A stretch of 64,000 nt of DNA from Pristionchus mayeri (lineage: Eukaryota; Nematoda; Chromadorea; Rhabditida; Neodiplogasteridae). Made by a program: the position numbers and the translations under genes. The notes beneath the pieces were generated by a model. That model did no database searches and had not been told where the DNA came from. It saw only the letters and a program-made list of their open reading frames with translations. Positions 12,739-24,700 of the stretch are shown here, one piece after another. The stretch is from contig BTRK01000001.1 in the NCBI GenBank assembly GCA_036245805.1, forward strand, positions 16,437,087-16,501,086. The letters run 5' to 3'. Numbering within the stretch: position 1 is the stretch's first letter; the number at the start of each line of letters is the position of its first letter.

Positions 12739-14376
12739 AACCAAACGCAAAAGGCGAAATAGGTTCAAGGTGCGAACAGCAAGTCACCAGGGTGTGACCG
12801 GCGGTGTTCCCATTCGGTAGGTCAACTGGAGGATGGGAGAAGATAGAGCAGAGTTAAGGTCATTGAGATAGCATCGGAACAAGCGGCACGGAAAGGAACG
12901 AATAGCCGTTCGAATAAGATCGCGTCTAACCATCCCGGGAGAGCTGTCATGATCAGAAAAGATAGGCAATGGCGATGCAATTAGGGTTGGCCACATTTTA
13001 GAGATCTCAAAACAAGACCTCACTAGCATCACAGTATTAAGCGCTAGGCAGTGCACGGATAAAATGGAAAGACGCAACCGATTCTTGAATTTAATATGAA
13101 ACATACAAGAATCGCTCACTCGCTTCCTCCGAAACTGATCTGGTTTATTTGTGTTTCAGACGCATTATGCAACGCAAACGGATTTAGAGTGTCAATTTTG
13201 ATATGTTTCATAAATGTTTCATATTAAAACTCGATACAGTAAGCTAAAATTCCGTGTAAGAGCAAATTCGTCGCTTTTTGAATTTGAAAAGAAGCGCGAA
13301 ATGAGCTTTTGCTTTTGCACGGGGCTTAATACTGTAGCATTTGCATTGATGTCGAAAAGAAATCGAGATAGCGTTTCGGGAAATGATTCCGATTTTCTCA
13401 TGAAGACAGCCTTCGGATAATGGTGACGATGATCACGCAATTAGGGTTGCACAGTTAGAGGACACTGAGATCTCGAAATAGTTCTGATTCAATTAGCAAC
13501 CTCGTGAAAACAAAGGTATCCCTATCAACAAAATCTCGACACGCTACTCTTTGGTGGGCATTGATGACAAAAAATGATAGGGCCAAGTAAAGCAGATGAT
13601 CATTAAGCATCTAGGCAACCCAGTTCTCTCGGAGACCACAGTAGCCAGAGATAGGAGTGAATGGAGAAGCCCTTCCCAGCACTCGGACTCAAGTAAGGAG
13701 GCTGCAGTAGACGAATGGAAGTGGAAGAGGAGGAGCATAAATCTAGATCGCATTACTCTAGTAGTGCGGTGTACTTGTCACAATTTGTTGAAGTTCTCGC
13801 AGGGTGATTTATAGGTCACGGCCGGCCAGGCTGGGTGTTCTTTTGGAGAAAGGACGACTAGTCGGCCGTAACTAAGCTTGCTCGCCGAAAATTGAGCTCG
13901 TTCCTGATCTCTAACTGCGTTTCATTGCGTGGAAAATTCACAAATCATGTCAAGTTCTCAATAATACGCCGTTAGCTGTTTTCAATGTGTGAAATCAGTT
14001 CCATGGAGCTCAGAAAAGAGGAATTTTCGAAAATATGAACCTCTTCATTATGGGGAAGCTGTATTGATCGTGTCTAAATTCGTGCAATGAATGTTGATCG
14101 GATCACTGGTCGCACCTTGAGAATTGAAGTGCATCAATTCCCATTCAGGTGTTTTCGCACGTGACGGAAAGGGCAATCTCTCCCTCATCACATGTTCTTT
14201 TACGTTTGTCTACCCACCTAACTTTGGGGCTGCACAGTGAAAGGAAACCTTCAATCAGTCAGAGAATGCGAGAGATGCTGGGAAATGAGGAGGGTGCGGC
14301 TTTCCGGACACGCCTAAAGGCGAATGAGCCCTGACACCTGCTGATCTGGGTAGTATAACAAGGTGTTTGTCCAACG

Positions 14377-14469
14377 GAGCAATCTTCTGATTCTCTTCAG
14401 TTTGTGCGCTCTCTCGTCTCTCTCACAGTTGAGAGAGTGTGCAAACCGAAGAGAGTCAGACGATTGCTC
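14377..14469. repeat. Hairpin repeat family H1, full copy
   Basis: This has the same architecture and length as the copy at 12646: GAGCAATCTTCTGATTCTC at one end and GAGAGTCAGACGATTGCTC at the other, with a GAGAGACGAGAGAG-like centre. The arms pair almost completely. Confidence 0.85.
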
Positions 14470-15151
14470 GTCCAACGAGCAAGCACTTTGATCGAGTAGA
14501 TCGTGCAGAAAATGACAGCAGGCTATTGCCTATCCATAGGTCATCCAACGAGCGTGCAGGACATTGTGAACAAATCAGACATGCTTCCAAATCCGGTAAT
14601 AGTTTGTGATCACATTGGGAGGAGTTGCGAAGTCCCTACTCAGGAGGAAGGTAGTGGCATCACAGAGGGATCACAGCGAATTTCCAAGTGGAAGAAAGTG
14701 TGAGGGCCATCGATAGAACTTTTTAAACACAGTCAAAAAAGTCACAATTTTCGGCTGGACTCTACAACAACGCGAGAAAATAAGGACGCGAGCGGTTCGA
14801 GCCAAGATCCCGGGTGTGATTGACTGATGAGCAATCGAGAGAGAGAGAGAAAGGAAATACCGGGAATTGGTAGTTTCAAGCTGGATTTTCTCGTTTCCTT
14901 TCCTCTCATGGATCGCAGAATTGCCGTTTTCCGCGCGGCGCGCTTTCCATTTCCTCACGTGGGGAAAGCGAAAATTAAATATCAAGCGCTAATTAGGAGC
15001 TCTTCTCTAATGCTACCTGAAGAGAAAAAATAGCAAGACACTCTACTGATGCTCATTCTCCGGAAAGTAAGAGACAGATGTGATTGAGAAAGTCAAAAGC
15101 ACTCCAGACCAGAGACGGTTTGCGTGCACTGTGTTGGGAAAGCACGTCCAT

Positions 15152-15224
15152 GGTCTCGTGGTGTAGTGGTTATCATGTCTGCTTTACACGCAGAAGGTCG
15201 CCGGTTCGAACCCGGCCGGGACCT
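15152..15224 (+). tRNA. tRNA-Val (anticodon TAC)
   Basis: A full cloverleaf can be drawn. The acceptor arm GGTCTCG pairs with CGGGACC. The A box is TGGTGTAGTGGTTATCA, the anticodon stem TCTGC/GCAGA holds the loop TTTACAC (anticodon TAC), and the T arm is GCCGGTTCGAACCCGGC. A run of five Ts a few bases downstream fits RNA polymerase III termination. There is no intron. Confidence 0.96.
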
Positions 15225-15800
15225 ATCTTTTTGGCTCAATTAATGAGTTTTTTACTAATTTACAGTTTCGAACAGTTTAGAAATTCCTGAAGCGTACACC
15301 AATCTCAAGTAATGGCAAATTATTGTGTTTCCAGTTGTTACTTATTGTGCTGATCTTTGAGGCACACACATGACTCATAAAATATCCTTTCATTCTAATC
15401 TGCAGGAAGCAAAAGATATCATCCGACCTCTCACTGGGCTGACAACACTTCAAATTCCTTGAAAACAACACTGTGCAGCACTGATGGTCTCACCATTCTA
15501 ACCTGCGACGATTATAACTAAATTATCACATTTATTTATTTTTATTTTTTTGAAAACGTTTTGCAGACGCTAACAAGACCGAATTTGTAAGACCGAATCC
15601 TCTCCCTTCACAATACAAAAAAATACGAAAACATCCCGATTTTGCATCTCTCCCATTCATCCGTCATCAACGTGCAATATGCATAAACAACTCTATTTTG
15701 CATCTAATTTCGAAACTCGATTCAATAATCTCCTCTCCAATTGGATCTCCAGAAACGAGAGAGTGCAATGCATAGAGAGCGTGCTCATTTGCTCCGTCCT

Positions 15801-15806
15801 TATAAA
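15801..15806 (+). promoter_or_regulatory. TATA box of the LEA-like gene
   Basis: TATAAA sits about 30 bases before a pyrimidine-rich stretch that looks like the transcription start and a short untranslated first exon. That exon ends at a GT donor after 15893 (AAG|GTACCG). The next acceptor, CTCTTTTCAG, ends at 16271, just before the coding start. Confidence 0.6.
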
Positions 15807-16024
15807 CCCCGATCGGTCGCTCCCCCTCTCTCGCAGTCTCCTCTCTCTCCTCTCGTGGCCTCGTCGCTCGACTTCGCTCGCTGATCGATCAAGGTACCGT
15901 GCCCTCCCTCCCTTTCCTAGTGACCCATACCCCCCGATACCGTAACCTCGGGCTAGACTCCTGCCCTCCCATTCCCTCTCCCCTCCCCTATCCCGCTTCC
16001 TTCACCACAACCTCCCCACCTCTA

Positions 16025-16041
16025 CCCCCCCCCCCCCCCCC
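16025..16041 (+). repeat. Poly-C tract (17 Cs) in the 5' UTR intron
   Basis: An uninterrupted run of 17 Cs lies in C-rich intron sequence. Its length is likely to vary or be misread. Confidence 0.9.
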
Positions 16042-16283
16042 ACCTCATACCATACCCGTTCGACCTTGACTTGGTAGTGTACCCCTCGTACCTAGCCATT
16101 TATACCGTACCCTCCAACCTACCCACCCTCTCCGTCCCCTGACCCAGACGGTGCCTTTACACCGATCCCTTCTACCCTCACCTGGTATGAATAAAACATC
16201 TCGCCTTTGCTCCGCTTGGTTACCGTACCTTCCTACCGTATCCTACCCATCCTAACATTTCCTCTTTTCAGTTTCGTCTCGAA

Positions 16284-16962
16284 ATGCACCCACTTCGCAC
16301 TCTCCTTCTGCTCGTCGTCATCTCCACGACACTCTTCCTGTGCGTTTGACCCGCCGAACCAATATCCGACTTACTGTACTCTACCGTACTTCGATATGAC
16401 CTACCGTAATCGTATTCTACCGTATACCGACCTGACCTTTATATCGTACTCCAAAAACCCCGATCCCACAGTAACCTCCGAAAAAAATCCTGTGAATAGT
16501 CTTGTGATCCCTTAGACCACCAGTTACAGTACCATTATCTCACAACATTATATCTTGTTGATGGATACTGTACGTGATGCACAACATTGCAGAAGCCGAC
16601 AGCCACCAGGTTCTCGATCCGGCGACCGGAAAATTCGTCGAAGATAAGGCAGCTGAAGGCGGTGCTACGGGGAAACAGGCCATCAAGAATGCCGCTGCTA
16701 CGGGGGACCAGGCGGTCCAGAATGCCGGTGCTACGGGGAACCAGGCTATCAAGGGCGCTGAAGGAACTGCCAAGGACGTAACCGGCGACCTTACCGGTAA
16801 AGCCAAGGATGCGAAAGCTTGCGTCGGCGGGTTCGGTGTAGGCTGCCCCGCCTCGGTGAGTCCTTTCCCTCAAGATCAAAGATCAATCCCCCCTTGCAGG
16901 CCATCTCCAACCTTCTCTCGATCGCTGCCGTGATCGTCCTCGGGCTCTTCTCTCGTCAGTGA
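16284..16962 (+). CDS. Secreted LEA-like 11-residue-repeat protein with hydrophobic C-terminal tail
   Basis: Exon 1 (16284-16339) encodes a signal peptide starting MHPLRTLLLLVV. Exon 2 (ending 16855, TCG|GTGAGT) encodes a Gly/Ala/Lys-rich region with three 11-residue units: GATGKQAIKNA, AATGDQAVQNA and GATGNQAIKGA. It then reads EGTAKDVTGDLTGKAKDA and a short segment with two cysteines. Exon 3 (16900-16962) is a hydrophobic tail with VIVLGLFSRQ at the stop, resembling a GPI-attachment signal or a single membrane span. The periodic, Cys-poor, amphipathic repeats resemble group 3 LEA proteins. The strong acceptor before 16593 puts exon 2 out of frame with exon 1; using CGACAG (exon from 16603) restores it, giving 123 residues. 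Start and tail are secure, that junction less so. A poly(A) signal follows at 17077. A desiccation or surface role would be inference. Confidence 0.7.
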
Positions 16963-17076
16963 GGGCGCCGTTTCCCACACACTCGCTGCACCACGCGCAC
17001 TTCCCGGCTCCGGCTCCGTGTCCTCTGGTCCTCGTTTTTTCCTGACCCACACGCCAACGGTGAAGTCGTTGAGTGC

Positions 17077-17082
17077 AATAAA
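17077..17082 (+). terminator. AATAAA polyadenylation signal of the LEA-like gene
   Basis: AATAAA lies 115 bases after the stop codon, a normal distance for a nematode 3' end. Confidence 0.6.
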
Positions 17083-17545
17083 GATCGTTCTGATCTATTA
17101 TGATCATTATCAGTGGTGCAATGTGTTGGGTAGGGATGGGGATTGGGTACGGGATGGTTCCTTCGACTGTGTCGTTCGACAGGCTCCTTGCTTCGATGGC
17201 AATCGTCTCAGCTCCCTTCTTTTCTATCTTATGACAATCTTTTATTCGACATAGCTCTTTAGTCTCTTCTTTGTCTTCCTTAGCGTCTTCTCAAACCTCC
17301 CTTCTCTTTCTCTCTCCTTCAATCTCACTCACCGCTCGAGAAGTGGCGAGGGTGGAGACGATTCAAGGTTCGAGAGTTAAATTCGTCATTATTATACTTG
17401 CGAGAAAATGCATGATAAATCATTGATTGTTTATCACATTTATGTTTCAATTAATCTTCTTTCTTTCTATCTTCTCTCTGCTGAACTTATGTTTTCTCTT
17501 CCCACTTTCCAATCTTATCATTTATCAAATCACAACGGCTTCATA

Positions 17546-18436
17546 TTAGGTTGATGCAAAAGTTTCTTTCTTTTTTCTGAAAGGAACATTTTAGCTTCCC
17601 CATTTCTTTCCATTTGACCAATCAACTAATGACTTTTCACTGTTGATACCGGCATTAGTCCACTCTATAACGGACACTATGTTGATCCGATTTGATCGGC
17701 GAGAATAGGACAGCTTAATTGGGAAATAATCGAACCAGGTCTATAATACCGACTTTTCAATCGCCCGAAGCTCCGAGGAGGAAAGTGCTGAGGCTAAATT
17801 TGACATGTTATTGTGGAGTACTATGTTTCGGAATGTTGTATGACACGACAAGAGTATTCTACAACGAATATCCTTTTTGAAACATTGTCCCAAATATAGA
17901 AATAGACTGTTTCAAAATTTTGGAATTCCGATTAATCAGCACTGTATTCTTGCGCGAAGATGAAGAGGGATAAATTACGATTTATTCTGAAGTACCTTAT
18001 TGTGTAAGCATGCATGCATAATTAGGAAAGGATTCGCCCAGCGGTTCATGAGCTGCATTTTTTGAAACTATGATTTTGAGACGCTGGAACACTTTTTGAT
18101 GTCCGTTGTTTTCGACGCACATTCAAATACGGATTTATTCTGTTCATCTGAAGAATCAACTCTTGTCCTAGCGCTGTTTTAATTCGCAGATCAAGTACAT
18201 CACTATTATAAGAAAATCAGGGCCCAAACAAAAACGTTAAAAAATTGCAGTTTTCCTATGTTTCGTTTCGAAAATTTACCATCCTCTTTATGCGATACGT
18301 AGATTGAAAGCAAACACACGAAATCAATCTACTATCACGGCCATAACATAAAGTTTTTAGAAAATCGTGAACGCCTACGCACGCCAGCAGAAATTTGAAA
18401 AATATAAAAAAGAAAGAAACTTTTGCATAAACCTGA
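17546..18436. mobile_element. Degenerate mariner-like element with terminal inverted repeats
   Basis: The ends TTAGGTTGATGCAAAAGTTT and its complement (AAACTTTTGCATAAACCTGA) form an inverted repeat of about 30 bases that runs on into GAAAGAAA/TTTCTTTC. Both ends are flanked by TA, the target of Tc1/mariner elements. TTAGGTTG and 'AAAGTTT' are typical of mariner termini. I found no intact transposase frame in the 891 bases, so this is a dead or non-autonomous copy. Confidence 0.75.
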
Positions 18437-18730
18437 TACTAATACAGCCTCTGATTTTTCGCCTGTTTCACACTTTTCAAAATAAATTCTAAATGTAAGA
18501 AAACATTGAATACCAAATCATATCATCCGATAAGTTATGATGTTAATCATTTTATCGATTTCCAACAAAATAATATTATGAATGTGGTCGCAACGGGGGA
18601 CTAGAGGTATCTGATATGACGAAAGGATAGATAGAGTATGGTCGGAAAAGAAGCGAGTTTTTGGCATCGAATGCCTTGGAGTTAGGATGTTTTCCTTAGA
18701 ACCAGTGGATACTGTAGGGTCCTGAGCGGA

Positions 18731-21700
18731 TTATTGATTGACCGCTTTCTCGATGAGTACGGTACCATCGTGGTTGTTGTTGGCCCTGAAAAATCGATTT
18801 TAGGGGCATCTATAGTAAGAATGTGTTCCTTATTGAATAATTAAACTGAGTTAGAGAAGGATACTGGTGGTTACAAAAAAACTACCTAAGTCCCTAAGAA
18901 ACTCGATTTGTTTTTGTATAAATAACAACAATCGTTTATATAAATATTTAAAATAAAACTTACTCAGTGGTCGGAGTCATCGTGCGTCCGTGAACATCAG
19001 CGATGTGTCGGATAACCTAAAACATTATTTGCAATATTAAAATCTGTTTCGCTGTTTAACAGCCTATTTTAAATGGGATACAAAATGAGAAATACTCCTT
19101 CCCATGACCAACCTGAGGAGTAAATGAGCCTCCATTGTTGACCGAAGCGGGCACGCTGCTCACTGCACCTGCAAAGGTGATCTTTGATCTCTCATCTGAT
19201 GACTCTTTTTTAATGTCCATCATAAAATTCCCATCGAACCTGTCAGAGCTTTTCCATGTCCCTATCATATATAGAGGACACCGAGACGTAGGGAATAGAG
19301 GACACCGAGACGTAAGGAGAGGAAATAGTTTCAGGTGAAGAATCATAATTTGAACACTTAATGATTCGGTTTACGGATACTATTTTTCGAAATTGTAAGC
19401 TGACAATCTTTGTTGTTCTGTGAAATTTCGTGTAAAATGAATCATGTATCGGCAGCATCTACTCACCACTGCACTCCTCTCCACCGCCGGCCATCTCCAA
19501 TCGTGCGCCCTTGAATCGGTAGATGTCCCATCTGGAAAAGATACGATAGTCTCAGGAATACGGTAGCTGGAGCCTCCATTACCGTACTCCTACCGTACCT
19601 CTTGGTGTCCGCCTGGTGTCTCTCCCTTCGGATCAGGGACGATCGATTGCTGCCGGGGGCGTGGCTGGGAGGCACGCAAGTGGAGGAGAAGGCACGCTCG
19701 ACGGAGAAGTAGATGTCTCGCTGGAAATAAAGGCAGTTGGCGATTGACAAGGATACTGTGCTCAATTCCTTCACGGGTCGATCGATCTACAGTAGTCATC
19801 CCTGAATCAGGGTCACTTACCTTCAGCGACAATAACCGCACGCTGGGCATGTACATCGATGCGAGCAGGTTTCCATTGACGACGAGCCTGTAAAAATAAT
19901 TTAAATTTAAAATAAACATGGTGATTTAAAAATAAAAATAATTACTAAATCTGACCGAATCTCGATGAGATCCTCGCCGAAGCCGAGAATGAAGGGGAAG
20001 CGGAAGGCTGAAGGAATATTTTAAAATTATATTTATTTAAATTTACACGCGAGATTATAATCTCCTATCAACAAAGCGATGACTTGATTCAAAACGAGAC
20101 ATATTTTTGATTTTGTTTTGGAACTCTACAATTCCATCCTGGAGTCGATAAAAAAAGTCTCACTGCTAAGACAGACTGGATGAAACCTAACCGAAATCGC
20201 GCAGATTCGTCGACCAGAACGTCTGCTCCCAGTTCCACCTTCCATCGTTGCGGTCGAAGAGCAGCGTCGAGTCTGAAGAGGGAGATTAAAGATCAACTTT
20301 GGATATCACAATATCATAGTATTTACACCTGCTGCTTTCAAACACAAGTATTGCTAAAAATTGGATGTATTGGTTTAGAAAAAAATGTGCCCATGAAGGG
20401 GAAAACGAATGATATTAGGGATTCATAGTATTCACAGCTGCACTTAATATTTCTCGTATAAGAGCTCTGATTTGTCAGGTCAGGGATCAACGATCAAAGA
20501 CCAACTCTGATAGAGCATGGCGAACTCGTCGCTCTCTCCATCCGACGCGGCCTTCATGATGATGGACGAGGTGTTGCGGGGGACGTCCCTGAAGATATCG
20601 ATGATCAATTTACGAGTTGAGTCGATTCAATGACAGTACTTTCTTACAACTTCTAACACGAATTGGACGAATAACAAAAGCTGAAGATCAAAGATTACTA
20701 ACCAGGCAAGAATTTCCTCCGTTCCGTCGTTGAGGTCGTAAACAAAGAGATGCGAGCGACCGAGGACGACCGCCTGCAGAGATACAATTCAGGCTGTAAA
20801 AAAACTCAGAAGGAGTAAAGGTACAGGCTTAAGGCTGCTCAGAGTACTCTGAAGAGAGACTGTTATGGTTCTCAGCACTCCACTAGAGAACAATTGTCAT
20901 GTTCAAAGATCAGACAATGAATACTGGAGATCAAAGATCACACGTACCTTGACGACGGATGAGATCACTCGCTTCTCGTAGACGCACATCGCCACCGGCT
21001 CCTCGCTTACCGAATGAGTCTGCAGAGAGGACAATCTGTGGTCAATGACTCTCAACACCTTACTGCCATTGAAATGCTTTGCATAATTGGTTTGTAAGTT
21101 TGCAATATACACCCCAATTGCGATTATCCATCTCTCGGATAAAGCTTTCTTGAGATTTTGATGAAACTCAACATGTTACAGACAAACCGAATGCAAATGA
21201 GTAAAAATAATGCAATAATTTCGAAAATCGTACTAATTTATTAGATTTTTGACGTAAAAAAAGAACAAACAACTGACAGTGAGCAGTGTAAAGTGCTCGG
21301 CTAGGTTATCTCCCGGCTTGTCTCTTCTCAGCGCGGAGAGAGACCAACGGAATAGGCAGATCTTGCGACCCATCGCCACTACCAGCTGGAATGATCAAAT
21401 ATCAAATTACTGATCAAAGCACAGAGGAAGGGAGTAGATCAACGGTCAGAGAATACACTGCGGAACTTTGAATGAAATGGCTCAAATTTAACAAAGTTCC
21501 TCTCACTTTCAGACGCAATCCGTCCTCGATGCGCGCGAAAAGATGGCAACCTGAATTAAGCAAATTAATAAACACATTTATTTCAAAAGATAATTGATAC
21601 TAATGTGTTTCACACGCATCTTATCTCATCAGATCTTAGAATCACATCAGTTGCGCTTCCCCTCCATTTCGAAATCCAAAACAAATTCACCCTTCGTTCC

Positions 21701-24700
21701 GTGAATCTTGTGTGCGTGGGCGATCTTCTTCTGGATGGGAACTTGCGTGAGGAGAGCATTGCGAAGCTCGTTCAGGGAGAAGACAGCGACGTAACCATCC
21801 TTGCCTGAGGGAGATCAACGATCAACTTTATTGGAAAGAAACTTCATTGTCTCAGCTTCAGACTCATGCTAAGAAAATCTCAGATGGAGGTAAATTGAAA
21901 AGGATGAAATAATCACAGGGATGAAAAATTCGTTAACATTCCCGCAATTTTTCATAGTTTTTGTTCGAACTCAGACGGGTCAGAAACAACTAACCCTTAT
22001 CCGCTCGCACGAGACACAGTCCGAAGGCCTCGAGAATGATCAGGTCTTGCACCTGAATTTTGAAATTATTTTCGAAAATAATTGCAAAATTAACCTTGCA
22101 CGCCGGGTCGAAAATCATCACGTTCTTGTCGTCAGCGACGTACATCACACCGTGTTCCTGCAACTTTGACAATAATTGCTGACGCACTTTTGGTGTTTGC
22201 GTTGGCGCAAACGTAGTTTCTTCAAGCGCATGAAGCGTCCACGTAAAATGACTCACTTCGGTTGCGACCAGGAGTGCTTCTTGCCCCCACATGTCCGATC
22301 CGATGACCTCGTAGGAGGGCATGTTGCGGAGAACGATCTCCTTGTCCCATGGCTAGAAAGTTTAAAATACTATTGCTGCTGCGCTTTTATTCCTGGATCA
22401 ATTCCTTCCGTTAAATAATGACATTGCCACATGATTTGGTCTTTCCGAAAGAAGTTAGCAAAAATATTTTCGCTTAAACCTTACTTGTCGCCGGCACACA
22501 TTCATCTTCACTGCATCGACCACTTCGCCACTGAGCATCTGAACAATGGTTATGTTAAATGTTTGCTTTCATTTCATTCTCAACGACTAACCTTCTCCAA
22601 CTTGATCAGTTCGCCGAATTTGCAAAAGTCTACGGCCTCCCTGAACAATAAATGTTGTTTTATTTTATTTCAATATTTACTTTTGAAAGCAACAAAAAGA
22701 TAAATTTGACTGAATATGTTGCAAAAACTAACCTCGGAGCGTCTTTCCTCACAGGCGAGCGGATGTGTCGAATGACCGCGTCTGTGACACGATTGAAACC
22801 CTGAAAAAGCTGGTCTTTAAACTCTGAAGATGTCGCTCAATCCCAAACTAGAATTAGGAAAATGATACCACGGTCTTTTCATTGTCTTCTCTCTATCACA
22901 ACTCTACTAGTCGATAGAGAATTAGAATTTTGCAAATCAAGCCTCATCGTGGCAACAGGAATAAAATCCATACCTTGGGGCAATCCTTGAGATACTCGAT
23001 GTACATGTCCTTCAGCAAGGTATCATTGGTTCGATGTCGCTTCTCAACGAAGGCCGACGCATTGTGGGCAGCCTTCTCTGCGTTTATCACTGCAAATGTT
23101 AAATTATTTTCGAAAATCAGCTTGCCTAAATTGAAAATTCAACGAAAAGAAAGGCAACAACTCACACTTCGTTAGCAGGAACTCCCTGAATCTCGCCGGA
23201 TCAGTGAAAGTGTTCGGGTGCGGGATTGAGGGCCCGAAGGCGGGTACGGAATCCTCGGAGAACACCTGAAATCGATAATGTTAGCATTCTGTAGCTTCCC
23301 CAATCGATAATCTATCGTACCCATAGTCGCCAGACGCCGGTGCGCTCGCAGTAGGTCACGACGGCGAAGACATCTTTAAAATATACATTATTCCACAGTC
23401 CAGAAATTGTTGTCCGAATGAGCGCAGACAATGATTGAGCGCAATTCACTTTATTTATCACTACATGAGAAACTTGGAGAAACTTTATTTATCACTACAT
23501 GAGCAACTTGGTTTATTCATACCAAGTTCCCAAAAAGTTGGCATTATACTAGAAAACGTACGCGTGAAGTGCGACTTCATCATGGTGGGGCTAAAGTTGA
23601 GTCGGAGAGGGTCGTCAGTGGCCTCGAAGATGACGTTGACGATGTCGTTGCCGACGTGCCGCTTCCGCTCGATCTGCCATTGGTACGGTTTAATCGATCG
23701 AAGATTACGGTAGTCCCGAATCAACTTTCATTTTGTTTTTTTGAAAGAATAGCCGAAATGCAATCAATTGTATCCTTTTCCATCTTTCATATTGTGGTCG
23801 TGAAACATAATAGCCATTCTGTTAATTTTCGTGAATTTTAATCTATCATATGCGATAATTACGAAAAACTTTTATATAGAATAACCTGCTGATCGTTCTC
23901 CTTCGAGTAGGGCAGCATGGTGCTCACATGGAACATTATCTCGTGCCCACCATACACGGTGTACACCGACTCGCGACCCGTAGAGTTGGCTGCAAAGATA
24001 AAAATCATCGTACTCACTAGCAGTTTCATCTTGTCAATGCTCTTATTCATTGATTTTGGTAAGGCTGCAAACATTCGAATATGAACTATCAAATGCGAAA
24101 TGATGCATATTTCACCATATCCATTCAAATTGTTGCGTGTAAAACAGAAACAGGCAGTAAAATCTGGCCGCAAAGATCAACTGTCATCACTCTCGTTAAC
24201 AGCTTCAACTTATCAACGGTCATATCCATTCAAATAGTTAATATTAGAAAATAAGAGTGCAGTAAAACCAACTGGTAGTATCCAATCCTCCCCTGTAGCT
24301 GCCCCATCCCTGCAGGTCGATGCGCTGCCCGAGAATCTTCAGGAAACGCTCGAACGACTCGTCTCCGTGCTCTGCAAAGACCAAAGCTCAACTTTTTAGA
24401 TTTCGTTATCCTTCAGAGATCAAGGGTGACATACGAATGACTGAAACCTTTTTCGTCATTCACATCAAGAACGAAAACTATTGCGAAATAGACAAATGGT
24501 GAGCTCAAAGATTAAAGATCAAAGACCACTTCTCGTACCATTCGAGAGCATCTGAGCGTCCGTGTTCTGGTCGGACTTTGCGTAGATCACGCCGAACTTG
24601 CAGTTCACCGAGCCCTCCTGGTCCTCGAGAATCGTCAGTTCCTGATAGGGATTACGTTAATACATTGTTGGGTTACGGTAGAGCGCGGAATCAGAATATA

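Larger units (their letters stand above)
12178..15151. other. Intergenic region with hairpin repeats; no gene seen
   Basis: This holds the presumed astacin promoter and two full hairpin repeats (listed separately). There is also a duplicated segment around 12950-13030 and 13415-13480, both with GCAATTAGGGTTG followed by a GAGATCTC-like stretch. The sequence AATATGAAACAT recurs inverted around 13090 and 13200-13230. Nothing coding could be supported. Confidence 0.5.
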
